DNA of 64,000 nucleotides from contig NZ_CP092417.1 of the NCBI RefSeq assembly GCF_023716865.1, forward strand, positions 970,001-1,034,000, written 5' to 3'. The notes under the pieces were generated by a model. It did no database searches. It had not been told where the DNA came from and saw only the letters and a list, made by a program, of their open reading frames with translations. Positions 1 through 8,875 of the stretch are shown here, piece after piece (within the stretch, counting starts at the first letter, position 1; the number at the start of each line of letters is the position of its first letter). Both the position numbers and the translations under genes were made by a program. Source of the stretch: Endozoicomonas sp. SCSIO W0465. GTDB taxonomy: Bacteria; Pseudomonadota; Gammaproteobacteria; Pseudomonadales; Endozoicomonadaceae.

Positions 1-2057
1 GTGATCGTGGCCCGCGTCCCGGTGGTGACCGTGGTCCGCGCACTGGTGGCGCACCGGCACCTTCGGCAGCTCCTTCATTTGGTGATGCGCCACCACCGCC
101 GGCTGATGACCGTAAGTCACGTAACAAGCGTGGCAGTAAAGGCAAGGATCGTCGCAATGACAATGACGATATGCCCCGCCGTGGTAAAGGTGGTCGCAAT
201 GAGCGCGATGATCGTCGTGGCGGCAGTCGTAAATTTGCGCGCACCATGGCACCTGAGTCCATGGCGGCTCATGGCTTTACCAAGCCAACGGCTCCGGTAG
301 TTCGTGAAGTTTCAATTCCTGAAACCATCACGGTTGCTGAACTGGCCAGCAAGATGGCGGTCAAAGCGGCTGACGTTATCAAGACCATGTTCAAAATGGG
401 CTCCATGGTAACGATTAACCAGGTCATCGATCAGGATACGGCCAGTATTGTGGTTGAAGAAATGGGCCACAAATACAAGCTGACCAAGGCGGATGCCATC
501 GAAGATACGCTGGTGGATGATCAGCTGGAAGATGTGTCTTACGAAGCCAAGCCTCGTGCACCGGTGGTGACCGTAATGGGTCACGTTGACCATGGTAAGA
601 CCTCTCTTCTGGACTACATTCGCAAGAGTCGCGTTCAGGCTGGCGAAGCCGGTGGTATTACCCAGCACATCGGTGCGTATCACGTAGAAACGGATCGTGG
701 CATGGTGTCCTTCCTGGATACGCCCGGACACGCGGCGTTTACCGCCATGCGTGCCCGTGGTGCCAAGGCTACGGATATCGTTATCCTGGTTGTTGCTGCA
801 GACGACGGCGTAATGCCACAGACCGAAGAAGCGGTTCAACACGCTAAAGCGGCTGGTGTACCCATAGTCGTTGCGGTCAATAAGATGGATAAGCCGGAAG
901 CGGATCCGGATCGCGTGAAGAACGAACTGGCTGCCCGTGACGTTATTCCTGAGGAGTGGGGTGGTGATACGCAGTTTATGCCTGTGTCCGCCCTGACCGG
1001 GGAGGGTATTGAAGATCTGCTGGAAGCCGTTATTCTTCAGGCGGAAGTTCTTGAGCTGACCGCTCCGGATGAAGGCCCTGCTCGCGGCGTAGTTGTTGAG
1101 TCCCGACTGGATAAAGGTCGTGGTCCTGTGGCGACCGTTCTGGTTCAGGGCGGTAAACTGAATCAGGGTGATAACATTCTGGTGGGCCAGCAATACGGCC
1201 GTGTTCGTGCGATGCTGGATGAGAATGGTCAGCCTATCAAGGAAGCGGGTCCTTCTATTCCGGTAGAGATCCTGGGCCTGGATGGTACTCCGGATGCCGG
1301 TGACGAAATGCTGGTGGTTCGCGATGAGCGTAAAGCCCGTGAAATTGCCCTGTTCCGTCAGGGTAAGTTCCGCGAAGTGAAGCTGGCTCGTCAGCAGGCG
1401 TCGAAACTGGAGAACATGTTCTCCAGAATGGGAACTGCCGAGAAGAAGACGCTGAACATTGTCCTGAAAGCTGACGTTCGTGGTTCTCTCGAAGCGCTGA
1501 CTGCTTCCCTGGAAGAGCAGGGTAACGACGAAGTCGAAGTACGCGTTATCTCCGGGGGTGTGGGTGGTATTACCGAAACCGACGCTAACCTGGCCCTGGC
1601 TTCGAATGCGGTTATCGTCGGCTTTAACGTTCGTGCTGATGCTTCTGCCCGTAAAGTGGTTGAGACTGAAGAGCTGGATCTGCGTTACTACAGTGTTATC
1701 TACGACATTATTGATGACGTGAAGAAAGCACTGACCGGTATGTTGGGCTCCGATATCCGTGAACAGATCGTGGGTACCGCTGAAGTTCGTGAAGTATTCC
1801 GTTCACCGAAGTTTGGCGCTGTGGCTGGCTGTATGGTTATTGAAGGTACCGTGTACCGCAACGACCGCATCCGCGTACTGCGTGATAACGTGGTGATCTA
1901 CGAAGGTGAGCTGGAGTCACTGCGTCGTTACAAGGATGATGTCAACGACGTTCGTAACGGTATGGAGTGTGGTATCGCCGTTAAGAGCTACAACGACGTT
2001 AAGCCTGGCGACAAGATCGAGGTTTACAAGACGATTGAAGTACAGCGTACACTTTAA
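1..2057 (+). CDS. infB: Translation initiation factor IF-2 (5' end outside window)
   Basis: IF-2 is the GTPase that delivers fMet-tRNA to the 30S subunit. The open frame is already running at base 3, with a Gly/Arg/Asp/Pro-rich linker typical of the IF-2 N-terminal region, so the start lies upstream of the window. An internal ATG at 171 is not the true start. GTPase motifs are plain: G1 GHVDHGKTS, G3 DTPGH and G4 NKMD, followed by the beta-barrel and C-terminal fMet-tRNA-binding domains ending in EVQRTL. The stop codon TAA (2055-2057) is the first part of an 8-bp target duplication left by a MITE that begins at 2063. In related bacteria rbfA follows directly and is co-transcribed; here about 320 bp intervene. 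Confidence 0.97.
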   Translation, partial: DRGPRPGGDRGPRTGGAPAPSAAPSFGDAPPPPADDRKSRNKRGSKGKDRRNDNDDMPRRGKGGRNERDDRRGGSRKFARTMAPESMAAHGFTKPTAPVVREVSIPETITVAELASKMAVKAADVIKTMFKMGSMVTINQVIDQDTASIVVEEMGHKYKLTKADAIEDTLVDDQLEDVSYEAKPRAPVVTVMGHVDHGKTSLLDYIRKSRVQAGEAGGITQHIGAYHVETDRGMVSFLDTPGHAAFTAMRARGAKATDIVILVVAADDGVMPQTEEAVQHAKAAGVPIVVAVNKMDKPEADPDRVKNELAARDVIPEEWGGDTQFMPVSALTGEGIEDLLEAVILQAEVLELTAPDEGPARGVVVESRLDKGRGPVATVLVQGGKLNQGDNILVGQQYGRVRAMLDENGQPIKEAGPSIPVEILGLDGTPDAGDEMLVVRDERKAREIALFRQGKFREVKLARQQASKLENMFSRMGTAEKKTLNIVLKADVRGSLEALTASLEEQGNDEVEVRVISGGVGGITETDANLALASNAVIVGFNVRADASARKVVETEELDLRYYSVIYDIIDDVKKALTGMLGSDIREQIVGTAEVREVFRSPKFGAVAGCMVIEGTVYRNDRIRVLRDNVVIYEGELESLRRYKDDVNDVRNGMECGIAVKSYNDVKPGDKIEVYKTIEVQRTL

Positions 2058-2062
2058 TTCGT

Positions 2063-2221
2063 GGCTCTTTTCGTATTGCAGACTGCTGATTTCATAAATC
2101 AGGCTGGAATCCTCCTGTGGCAGGGCTTGGCAATATTTAGCCAGCAGTTTCCTGAAGGCATTGTATATCAAGGCCTTTGGCCAATTTTCATTGCAGAGCA
2201 GTCTGTAACCCGAAAAGAGCC
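2063..2221. mobile_element. 159-bp MITE with IS1595-type ends
   Basis: The ends are inverted repeats. The left end begins GGCTCTTTTCG and continues to ACTGCT, and the right end is its near reverse complement ending CGAAAAGAGCC. The element is flanked by a perfect 8-bp direct repeat TAATTCGT (2055-2062 and 2222-2229). No ORF of note lies inside. The termini match those of the IS1595-family element at 28798-29829 (GGCTCTTTTC, then AATTCC, then ACTGCT), and 8-bp target duplications are usual for that family. It is therefore a non-autonomous derivative probably moved by that transposase type. The left target copy includes the infB stop codon. Confidence 0.85.
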
Positions 2222-2267
2222 TAATTCGTTTTGCGTGTGAAATTGCGTGTGAAATAAATAGACGCCA

Positions 2268-2298
2268 AAGCCTGCGGTTTCTTTCGCAGGCTTTTTTT
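2268..2298 (+). terminator. Rho-independent terminator between infB and rbfA
   Basis: An 8-bp perfect stem, AGCCTGCG (2269-2276) with CGCAGGCT (2285-2292), has an 8-nt loop and is followed by a run of T. It should end or attenuate transcription from infB before rbfA, which is unusual for this operon. Confidence 0.8.
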
Positions 2299-2360
2299 AA
2301 CCACAAAGGCACAAAGTCACAAAGGGAGGTATTGCTTTGTGTCTCTGTGCCTTTTTGGTT
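2299..2360. repeat. Long imperfect inverted repeat in the rbfA leader
   Basis: Two 26-nt arms (2299-2324 and 2335-2360) pair with about three mismatches around the loop GGAGGTATTG. The arms are the repetitive CACAAAGGCACAAAG type. A related fragment, AACCACAAAG, appears near 29846. The hairpin ends four bases before the rbfA ribosome-binding site, so it could affect rbfA translation or mRNA stability. Confidence 0.65.
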
Positions 2361-2377
2361 TTTGGAGTGAGTATTCA

Positions 2378-2776
2378 ATGGCTAAAGAGTACAGTCGTAC
2401 CCAGCGAGTAGCCGACCAGATTCAGAAAGAACTGGCTCAGCTGATTCAGCTGGAAATGAAAGATCCCCGTCTGGGTATGGTCACGGTTAGTGTGGTCGAA
2501 GTCAGTCGGGATCTCGCTTTTGCAGATGTTTATGTCTCTTTTCTGGGGGTTGATGACCAGAAGAAAATTGATGAGTCCCTGGCGATATTGAGTCAGGCTG
2601 CAGGGTTTCTGCGCTCTCAGCTGGCTAAAGCCATCAAGCTGAGGTTTACCCCACGGCTCCGCTTTTACTATGACAACAGCCTGCGGCGCGGGGCTTATCT
2701 GTCCTCGCTGATCGATCAGGCTGTTGCCAGCGATACTAAAGCGGATAAAGGCTCAGAAGAAGGTACTGAGGAGTAA
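2378..2776 (+). CDS. rbfA: Ribosome-binding factor A
   Basis: RbfA is a small KH-fold protein that helps mature the 16S 5' end and is needed for cold adaptation. The product is 132 residues, close to the usual 130 or so. It begins MAKEYSRTQRVADQIQKELA, a canonical RbfA start, and contains the DPRLG motif. The frame could open earlier at 2339, but that start lies inside the leader hairpin, while the ATG at 2378 has GGAG (2364-2367) at proper spacing. truB starts 4 nt after the stop, so the pair is co-transcribed. The link to infB is interrupted by a MITE, a terminator and a hairpin. Confidence 0.95.
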   Translation: MAKEYSRTQRVADQIQKELAQLIQLEMKDPRLGMVTVSVVEVSRDLAFADVYVSFLGVDDQKKIDESLAILSQAAGFLRSQLAKAIKLRFTPRLRFYYDNSLRRGAYLSSLIDQAVASDTKADKGSEEGTEE

Positions 2777-2779
2777 ATC

Positions 2780-3856
2780 ATGGCCAGAAGAGGTCGACGC
2801 GCTAATCGGGGCCGTCCGGTGGACGGCATTATTGTGGTTGATAAAGTGTATGGCGCTTCTTCCAATGAGGTGCTCCAGCGAGTGAAGCGGCTGTTTAATG
2901 CTGCCAAGGCGGGTCATACAGGCAGTCTCGATCCGCTGGCAACGGGCGTTTTGCCCATCTGTCTGGGGGAGGCGACCAAGTTTTCCCAGTATTTGCTGGA
3001 TTCTGACAAGTCCTACCGTACCACCATGAAAATGGGGGTGAGAACCACCACTGGTGATCGTGAAGGGGAGATCGTTGCAGAGCGCCCTGTGACGGTAACT
3101 CGCTCCGATGTGGAGGCTGTTCTGCAACAGTTCCGGGGTGATATTGAACAGGTGCCCAGTATGTTCTCTGCGCTCAAGCACAACGGCAGGCCGCTGTATG
3201 AGTATGCCCGGGAAGGTATTGAAATTGAGCGCCCTGCGCGCACCATTACCATTCACCGTCTGGAACTGCTGGACTTTGAGGGTGATGAGTGTGTTTTTGA
3301 GGTGGATTGTACCAAGGGAACCTATATCCGCACATTGATTGAAGATATTGGTGAGGCTCTGGGCTGCCTGGGGCATGTTGCTGAGCTGAAGCGGCTCAAG
3401 GCAGGCCCTTACACTGAGCATCAGGCGCACTCTCTGGATGAGCTTGCCAGCATGCGTGATGAAGCCCGTGAGTCTGCCCTGGATGTCGACGAGCGTATTG
3501 AGTTTGCCGAACTGTCCGGACAGGCACAAGAGCTGGGACGTGACAAGCTGGAAAAAGCGCAGTCAGAGCGTCTGAAGGTATTGTCCAAAATCCGGAATAT
3601 GGCCGGTGATCGTGTGATTGATGATCTGCTGTTGCCCCAGGATAGTGCCGTCAGTGACTGGCCGCAGGTAAAACTGGGCGAAACCAGCAGTTTTTATATT
3701 TCCCAGGGGAATCCCGTCCAGGTGCCTCAGGCGCCGACATCAGGCAATGTCCGTATTTATGGTGTTGCTGAAGGTGTTGACGGTCTGGTGTTTCTGGGGA
3801 TCGGCGAAATTACGGATGATGGTCTGGTTGCACCTAAACGCCTGGTCAAGGGCTAA
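2780..3856 (+). CDS. truB: tRNA pseudouridine-55 synthase
   Basis: TruB makes pseudouridine 55 in the T-loop of tRNAs. The catalytic motif GSLDPLATGVLP is present, with Asp51 as the likely nucleophile. KSYRTTMKMGVRTTTGD and the KGTYIRTL signature follow. At 358 residues it is about 40 longer than the E. coli enzyme. The extra length lies between the catalytic domain and the C-terminal PUA-like domain (about residues 230-280) and is charged and probably helical. The gene follows rbfA closely and precedes rpsO, the standard order. Confidence 0.96.
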   Translation: MARRGRRANRGRPVDGIIVVDKVYGASSNEVLQRVKRLFNAAKAGHTGSLDPLATGVLPICLGEATKFSQYLLDSDKSYRTTMKMGVRTTTGDREGEIVAERPVTVTRSDVEAVLQQFRGDIEQVPSMFSALKHNGRPLYEYAREGIEIERPARTITIHRLELLDFEGDECVFEVDCTKGTYIRTLIEDIGEALGCLGHVAELKRLKAGPYTEHQAHSLDELASMRDEARESALDVDERIEFAELSGQAQELGRDKLEKAQSERLKVLSKIRNMAGDRVIDDLLLPQDSAVSDWPQVKLGETSSFYISQGNPVQVPQAPTSGNVRIYGVAEGVDGLVFLGIGEITDDGLVAPKRLVKG

Positions 3857-3896
3857 GCCACCAGGCATTCTGAGTGGCTATCCGAACATCGTTTTC

Positions 3897-3926
3897 TTGG
3901 ACGCCCTCGCAACATAGTGATAGAAT
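3897..3926 (+). promoter_or_regulatory. Sigma70 promoter for rpsO
   Basis: TTGGAC (3897-3902), an 18-bp spacer, then TAGAAT (3921-3926) with an extended -10 TG at 3918-3919. It lies about 80 bp upstream of the rpsO start, matching the separate rpsO promoter known in enterobacteria. Confidence 0.6.
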
Positions 3927-4008
3927 TCGTCGCTTGTTTAAATGGCTGGCTGTAAATATGCACGGTCATGCCGGTTTTCTGTATTGCATATTATCTGGAG
4001 ATTGAACA

Positions 4009-4278
4009 ATGGCTTTGACTGCTGAAAAGAAAGCTGAAATCCTGAAGAAATTCGCTCGCTCTGAAGGCGACACCGGATCACCTGAAGTTCAGGTGGCTCT
4101 GCTGACTGCTAACATTGAAGGTCTGCAGGGACACTTCAAGGCGAATCATAAGGATCATCACTCCCGTCGTGGTTTGATTCGCATGGTAAACCAGCGTCGT
4201 AACCTGCTGGACTACCTGAAGCGTAAGGATGTTGAACGTTACCGTAGCCTGATCCAGCTTCTGGGTCTGCGTCGCTAA
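4009..4278 (+). CDS. rpsO: 30S ribosomal protein S15
   Basis: S15 is a primary binder of the 16S rRNA central domain. The 89-residue product has the exact family length. It carries the signature GDTGSPEVQVALLT and the basic helix HHSRRGL...RRNLLDYLK, and ends in LGLRR. A good SD (CTGGAG) lies before the ATG. It lies between truB and pnp as in most gammaproteobacteria and has its own likely promoter upstream and a terminator-like hairpin downstream. Confidence 0.98.
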   Translation: MALTAEKKAEILKKFARSEGDTGSPEVQVALLTANIEGLQGHFKANHKDHHSRRGLIRMVNQRRNLLDYLKRKDVERYRSLIQLLGLRR

Positions 4279-4335
4279 CCGTTTGATCGGTCATATGGGA
4301 TGGTGGTGTCTTGATATCACCGCCCACAGTCAAGG

Positions 4336-4378
4336 CACCGCGAGCTGCATTATCTGTGGCTGGCGGTGTTTTGTTATT
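4336..4378 (+). terminator. Terminator or attenuator after rpsO
   Basis: The stem is CACCGC-g-AGC (4336-4345) with GCT-g-GCGGTG (4359-4368), nine pairs with one G-G mismatch, followed by TTTTGTTATTT. It lies where the E. coli rpsO t1 terminator lies, partly separating rpsO from pnp. Confidence 0.6.
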
Positions 4379-4468
4379 TACGGGTTGAGAATGTTATCTG
4401 ACCTGTTGCTGGTCAGGACTGTCGATGGACGTGTTCCCTGTTAGTCCTGATGGGTGAGACAAGAGTTG

Positions 4469-4561
4469 CCCATGCCTGCACTCTGTCTGCATGGGGTGCA
4501 ATTCAGAGACTTTTGTTCAGAGGTCTCTGAATTGCATCCATCTCTATGACAGTGTGGATGC
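4469..4561 (+). promoter_or_regulatory. Structured pnp leader (three stem-loops)
   Basis: Three consecutive hairpins precede pnp. The first pairs CCCATGC (4469-4475) with GCATGGG (4489-4495). The second is a strong 14-bp stem of TGCAATTCAGAGAC (4497-4510) with its exact complement (4523-4536). The third pairs GCATCCA with TGGATGC (4534-4561). In E. coli the pnp leader carries a long stem cut by RNase III, after which PNPase represses its own synthesis. The middle hairpin is a candidate counterpart; its cleavage is inferred. The whole 4279-4599 interval is otherwise non-coding. Confidence 0.6.
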
Positions 4562-4599
4562 AGGCGGGGTGATATCGTTTGGTAATAAAGGAAAATAAC

Positions 4600-6732
4600 G
4601 TGAGTATTGCTCCAAAAGCGTATACAAAAACTTTCCAGTTCGGTGAGCACACCGTCACGCTGGAAACCGGGCGGATTGCCCGTCAGGCCAGCGGTGCTGT
4701 GCTGGCCACCATGGGCGAACTTCAGGTGCTGGCAACGGTAGTGGGTGCCAAGAGTGCCCGTGATGGCCAGGACTTTTTCCCGCTGTCCGTACACTATCAG
4801 GAAAAGGTTTACGCTGCGGGAAAAATTCCCGGCGGCTTTATGAAGCGTGAAGGTAAGGCCAGCGAAAAAGAGACGCTGACTTCCCGTTTGATTGACCGTC
4901 CTATTCGTCCGCTGTTCCCGAAAGGCTTCATGAACGAAGTTCAGGTCATTATCACGGTGATGTCTGTGGATAAGAAGAACGATCCTGACATTCTGGGAAT
5001 GATTGCCACGTCTGCAGCCCTGGCGATTTCCGGTATTCCGTTCGCCGGTCCTGTGGGGGCTGCCCGTGTTGGTTTCACTGAAGACGATGGTTACATCCTT
5101 AACCCTTCCTTCGAGCAGATGAAAAAGTCTGAGCTGGACATGGTGGTTGCCGGTACCAGTGACGCGGTTCTGATGGTTGAGTCTGAAGCTCAGGAACTGA
5201 CGGAAGATGAAATGCTCGGTGCCGTTCTGTTTGCCCAGCAGGAGTACCAGGCGGTTATTGCTGCCGTTAAAGATTTTGCCGCACAAGCGGGTAAGCCAAC
5301 CTGGGATTGGCAGCCGGAGCCAGAAAAGACCGCTGTTAAAGAAGCCGTTGCCGCTGGTTTTGAGCAGAAAATTCGTGACGCCTATGGCATCACCATCAAA
5401 CAGGAGCGCAGCAATAAGTTGGCTGAGCTGCGGACTGAAGCTGAAGCTGCGCTGGTTGGCGAAGGCGAAGGCAAGTTCAGTGCTGATGACGTTCAGACCT
5501 ACTTCAGCAAGCTGGAGAAGTCTGTCGTTCGTGGCAATATCATTAACGGTCAGCCACGTATCGATGGCCGTGACACCAAAACCGTTCGCCCGATCACGGT
5601 AGAAGTCGGCGTTCTGAAAAAGACCCACGGTTCTGCCCTGTTCACTCGTGGTGAAACTCAGGCAATTGTGACCACGACACTGGGTACTGCCCGCGATGCG
5701 CAGTTTGTCGACGCCCTGGAAGGTGAAAGTCGTGACCCGTTCATGCTGCACTACAACTTTCCTCCCTACTCTGTAGGCGAAGCTGGTCGTATGGGGCCTC
5801 CGGGACGCCGTGAAATCGGTCACGGTCGTCTGGCTCGTCGTGGTATCCAGGCGGTACTGCCAGGAGAAGAGGAGTTCCCTTATACCATTCGTGTGGTTTC
5901 TGAAATTACCGAATCCAACGGTTCCAGCTCCATGGCTTCTGTCTGCGGTTCTTCCCTGGCACTGATGGATGCGGGTGTGCCTCTGAAAGCCCCGGTTGCC
6001 GGTATTGCCATGGGCCTGGTTAAGGAAGGTGAGCAGTTTGCTGTACTGACCGATATTCTGGGAGATGAAGATTACCTGGGTGATATGGACTTTAAAGTGG
6101 CCGGTACTGCCCATGGTGTAACTGCGCTGCAGATGGATATCAAGATTGCCGGTATCACTGAAGAGATCATGGATATCGCTCTTGAGCAGGCTCTGCAGGC
6201 GCGTCTGCATATCCTGGCCGAGATGAATAAGGTCATTGCCCGTTCCCGCAATGAGCTGTCGCCCAATGCACCAATGACCATGACCCTGAAGATTGATCAG
6301 GACAAGATACGTGACGTTATTGGTAAAGGCGGCGCCACCATCCGTTCGATCTGTGAAGATACCGGTGCATCAGTTGATATTTCTGACGATGGCACCGTTA
6401 AGATTTATGGTGAGACCCGTGAAGCCTGTCAGGCTGCTTATGACCGTGTCTATGGCGTCACTGCTGAAGCTGAAATCGGTAAGATTTACAGCGGTACGGT
6501 AACTCGCATTGTCGAGTTTGGTGCTTTTGTTAACATTCTGCCCGGTCAGGATGGTCTGGTGCATATTTCCCAGATTGCTGATCACCGGGTTGAGAACGTT
6601 GCTGACTACGTCAAGATGGGTCAGAAGCTGGACGTGATTGTGATGGATCTGGATAGTCGCGGTCGCATCAAGCTGAGTATGAAAGAAGTTGCTCGTATTA
6701 AAGAGCAGCAGGCAGCAGCGGCTACGGAATAA
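4600..6732 (+). CDS. pnp: Polyribonucleotide nucleotidyltransferase (PNPase)
   Basis: PNPase is a phosphorolytic 3'-5' exoribonuclease and a degradosome partner. Two RNase PH domains are visible (the second with GRMGPPGRREIGHGRLARR and SDIT-like active-site blocks), followed by a KH domain (IRDVIGKGGATIRSI) and an S1 domain (GAFVNILPGQDGLVHISQ). The GTG at 4600 was chosen because AAGGA (4588-4592) precedes it at 7 nt and the protein then begins VSIAPKAYTKTFQFG with 710 residues, matching the family. An upstream in-frame TTG at 4579 has no SD. A structured leader suggests autoregulation. Confidence 0.96.
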   Translation: MSIAPKAYTKTFQFGEHTVTLETGRIARQASGAVLATMGELQVLATVVGAKSARDGQDFFPLSVHYQEKVYAAGKIPGGFMKREGKASEKETLTSRLIDRPIRPLFPKGFMNEVQVIITVMSVDKKNDPDILGMIATSAALAISGIPFAGPVGAARVGFTEDDGYILNPSFEQMKKSELDMVVAGTSDAVLMVESEAQELTEDEMLGAVLFAQQEYQAVIAAVKDFAAQAGKPTWDWQPEPEKTAVKEAVAAGFEQKIRDAYGITIKQERSNKLAELRTEAEAALVGEGEGKFSADDVQTYFSKLEKSVVRGNIINGQPRIDGRDTKTVRPITVEVGVLKKTHGSALFTRGETQAIVTTTLGTARDAQFVDALEGESRDPFMLHYNFPPYSVGEAGRMGPPGRREIGHGRLARRGIQAVLPGEEEFPYTIRVVSEITESNGSSSMASVCGSSLALMDAGVPLKAPVAGIAMGLVKEGEQFAVLTDILGDEDYLGDMDFKVAGTAHGVTALQMDIKIAGITEEIMDIALEQALQARLHILAEMNKVIARSRNELSPNAPMTMTLKIDQDKIRDVIGKGGATIRSICEDTGASVDISDDGTVKIYGETREACQAAYDRVYGVTAEAEIGKIYSGTVTRIVEFGAFVNILPGQDGLVHISQIADHRVENVADYVKMGQKLDVIVMDLDSRGRIKLSMKEVARIKEQQAAAATE

Positions 6733-6744
6733 GGCCCTGGTAAT

Positions 6745-6769
6745 AAAAAGCGCCTTACGGCGCTTTTTT
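6745..6769. terminator. Bidirectional terminator between pnp and rpoD
   Basis: GCGCC (6750-6754) pairs with GGCGC (6759-6763) across a TTAC loop. It is flanked by AAAAA on the left and TTTTTT on the right, so it works as a U-tract terminator for both convergent genes. It overlaps the rpoD stop codon. Confidence 0.85.
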
Positions 6770-8600
6770 ATTCATCAAGGAAGCTGCGGAGGTGGTCCGA
6801 GCGAGTTGGATGGCGAAGTTTTCTCAAGGCCTTCGCTTCGATCTGACGGATACGCTCACGAGTAACATCGAACTGCTTGCCCACTTCTTCCAGTGTGTGG
6901 TCGGTGTTCATGTCGATACCAAAGCGCATTCTCAGGACCTTGGCTTCCCGGGCAGTCAGGCCAGCCAGAACCATACGGGTCGATTCTTTCAGGCCTTCAC
7001 CCGTTGCACGGTCGATTGGCGACTGCATGGTGGCGTCTTCAATAAAGTCACCCAGGTGAGAATCTTCATCATCACCAATGGGAGTCTCCATGGAAATTGG
7101 CTCTTTGGAGATCTTCAGTACCTTGCGAATCTTGTCTTCTGGCATATCCATGCGCAAAGCCAGTTCGTCAGGTGTTGGCTCCCGACCCATCTCCTGAAGC
7201 ATCTGTCGTGAGATCCGGTTCAGCTTGTTGATGGTTTCAATCATATGCACCGGAATACGGATGGTGCGGGCCTGGTCCGCGATTGATCGGGTAATTGCCT
7301 GTCGAATCCACCAGGTGGCATAGGTTGAAAACTTGTAACCACGGCGATATTCGAACTTGTCCACCGCCTTCATCAGACCGATGTTGCCTTCCTGAATCAG
7401 GTCGAGGAATTGCAGGCCGCGATTGGTGTATTTCTTGGCAATAGAAATAACCAGACGAAGGTTGGCTTCAACCATCTCTTTTTTGGCTCGGCGGGCACGA
7501 GCTTCGCCAAGGGACATTTTACGGTTGATGTCTTTTACCTGGATCAGGGAAAGCTCGAACTCTTTCTCGATGTTGGCCAGCTTTTTCTGGGCGCGAATGA
7601 TCTCTTCACGATAGTTCTGCAAAGCTTCAACGTAACTGCCGCTTCCGGCTGCCAGCTCATCGATCCAGCCAAGGTTGGTTTCGTTGCCCGGAAATGCCTT
7701 AAGGAAGATCTTGCGCGGCATTTTTGATTTGCGGACACACAGCTGCATTACCGCGCGTTCATTATCTCGGATGCGCTCTACTGCATTGCGGATTCTGAAC
7801 ACCAGCATGTCGAAGATGCGTGGAACCAGCTTCAGAGGCATGAACGCTTCGGCCAGTTCATCGAGGGCCGCCTGGCTGTTATCACGACCATTATTGGCAA
7901 TAGCCGCAGTGGCTTTTTCCAGGGCGTCTCTCAGGAGGGTAAAGCGTTCTCTGGCTTCTTCCGGATCAAGTCCGCTGTCGCCTTCTTCTTCACTATCTTC
8001 TTCATCACCATCGTCATCGTCGTCGTCATCAAGTGACTCGTCGATTTCTACATCTTCATCATTCGTGGTGGCAAACTCGGTGTCATCGTCGGGATCTATG
8101 TAGCCGCTGATGACGTCGGTGAGGCGTCCTTCTTCTTCGGTAAGGCGATCATACTCGTCGAGTACAATCTGGGCGGAACCAGGAAACTGAGCCAGTGCTG
8201 ACATGACTTCACGCCAGCCTTCCTCAATGCGTTTGGCAATCTGGATTTCGCCTTCACGGGTTAACAGCTCTACTGTACCCATTTCCCGCATGTACATGCG
8301 GACAGGGTCGGTGGTTCTTCCTGCTTCCTGCTCGACGGCGGCAAGCGCTGCGGCGGCTTCTTCAGCGGCAGCCTCATCGGTATCGGCTTCGGCCATGAGC
8401 AGGGTATCGGCGTCAGGAGCAGTCTCGTAGACGCTGATACCCATGTCATTGATCATGCGGATAATATCTTCCACCTGATCAGGATCGGAAATATCTTCCG
8501 GAAGATGGTCATTAACCTCCGCGTAAGTCAGGTACCCCTGTTCCTTACCACGGGCGATAAGCTCTTTTAATCTGGATTGTTGTTGCGAATTTGCTGACAT
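6768..8600 (-). CDS. rpoD: RNA polymerase primary sigma factor (sigma-70)
   Basis: This is the housekeeping sigma factor. At 610 residues it matches E. coli RpoD (613). Region 1.1 is N-terminal. An acidic non-conserved insert with DDDDDDDGDEEDSEEE lies near residues 190-215. Region 2 has the -10 recognition block YKFSTYATWWIRQAI, and region 4.2 has the -35 helix-turn-helix (TLEEVGKQFDVTRERIRQIE). It is the last gene of the leftward rpsU-yqeY-dnaG-rpoD cluster. The 275 bp between it and dnaG (8601-8875) hold no gene. A TATAAT-like hexamer at 8655-8660 on the minus strand has no good -35 partner, so a private rpoD promoter is possible but unproven. Confidence 0.98.
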   Translation of the reverse strand: MSANSQQQSRLKELIARGKEQGYLTYAEVNDHLPEDISDPDQVEDIIRMINDMGISVYETAPDADTLLMAEADTDEAAAEEAAAALAAVEQEAGRTTDPVRMYMREMGTVELLTREGEIQIAKRIEEGWREVMSALAQFPGSAQIVLDEYDRLTEEEGRLTDVISGYIDPDDDTEFATTNDEDVEIDESLDDDDDDDGDEEDSEEEGDSGLDPEEARERFTLLRDALEKATAAIANNGRDNSQAALDELAEAFMPLKLVPRIFDMLVFRIRNAVERIRDNERAVMQLCVRKSKMPRKIFLKAFPGNETNLGWIDELAAGSGSYVEALQNYREEIIRAQKKLANIEKEFELSLIQVKDINRKMSLGEARARRAKKEMVEANLRLVISIAKKYTNRGLQFLDLIQEGNIGLMKAVDKFEYRRGYKFSTYATWWIRQAITRSIADQARTIRIPVHMIETINKLNRISRQMLQEMGREPTPDELALRMDMPEDKIRKVLKISKEPISMETPIGDDEDSHLGDFIEDATMQSPIDRATGEGLKESTRMVLAGLTAREAKVLRMRFGIDMNTDHTLEEVGKQFDVTRERIRQIEAKALRKLRHPTRSDHLRSFLDE

Positions 8601-8875
8601 ATCAACCCTTTAACAGCGGATATTGACGAACCGGACAAAAAAAGTAAGCAGGCAATTATAGCTCATAAACTGGGTATAGTACCACAGGGCAGCGGCCCGA
8701 CTTGGTTGGACGAGGTACCGGAATGCATTCCATGACGCAGGTTACCTTTCCTTGGTGTTTTCAGACCGGCTTTGAGTTAGACATGTGGCCAATAATGCAG
8801 TTCCACGGGACACAGTGACATTCAAGTATACCTAATATTTTTTGTTGTGCAGTTTTTTTTTATGGCCTTGTGGTT

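Noticed and set aside
1917..2378. Leftward ORF through the MITE and terminator
   Set aside because: It runs through infB coding sequence, the MITE, a terminator and a hairpin; no sign of a real product.
4441..6210. 589-codon ORF antisense to pnp
   Set aside because: It is a shadow frame of a well-conserved gene, with no SD and no recognisable protein features.
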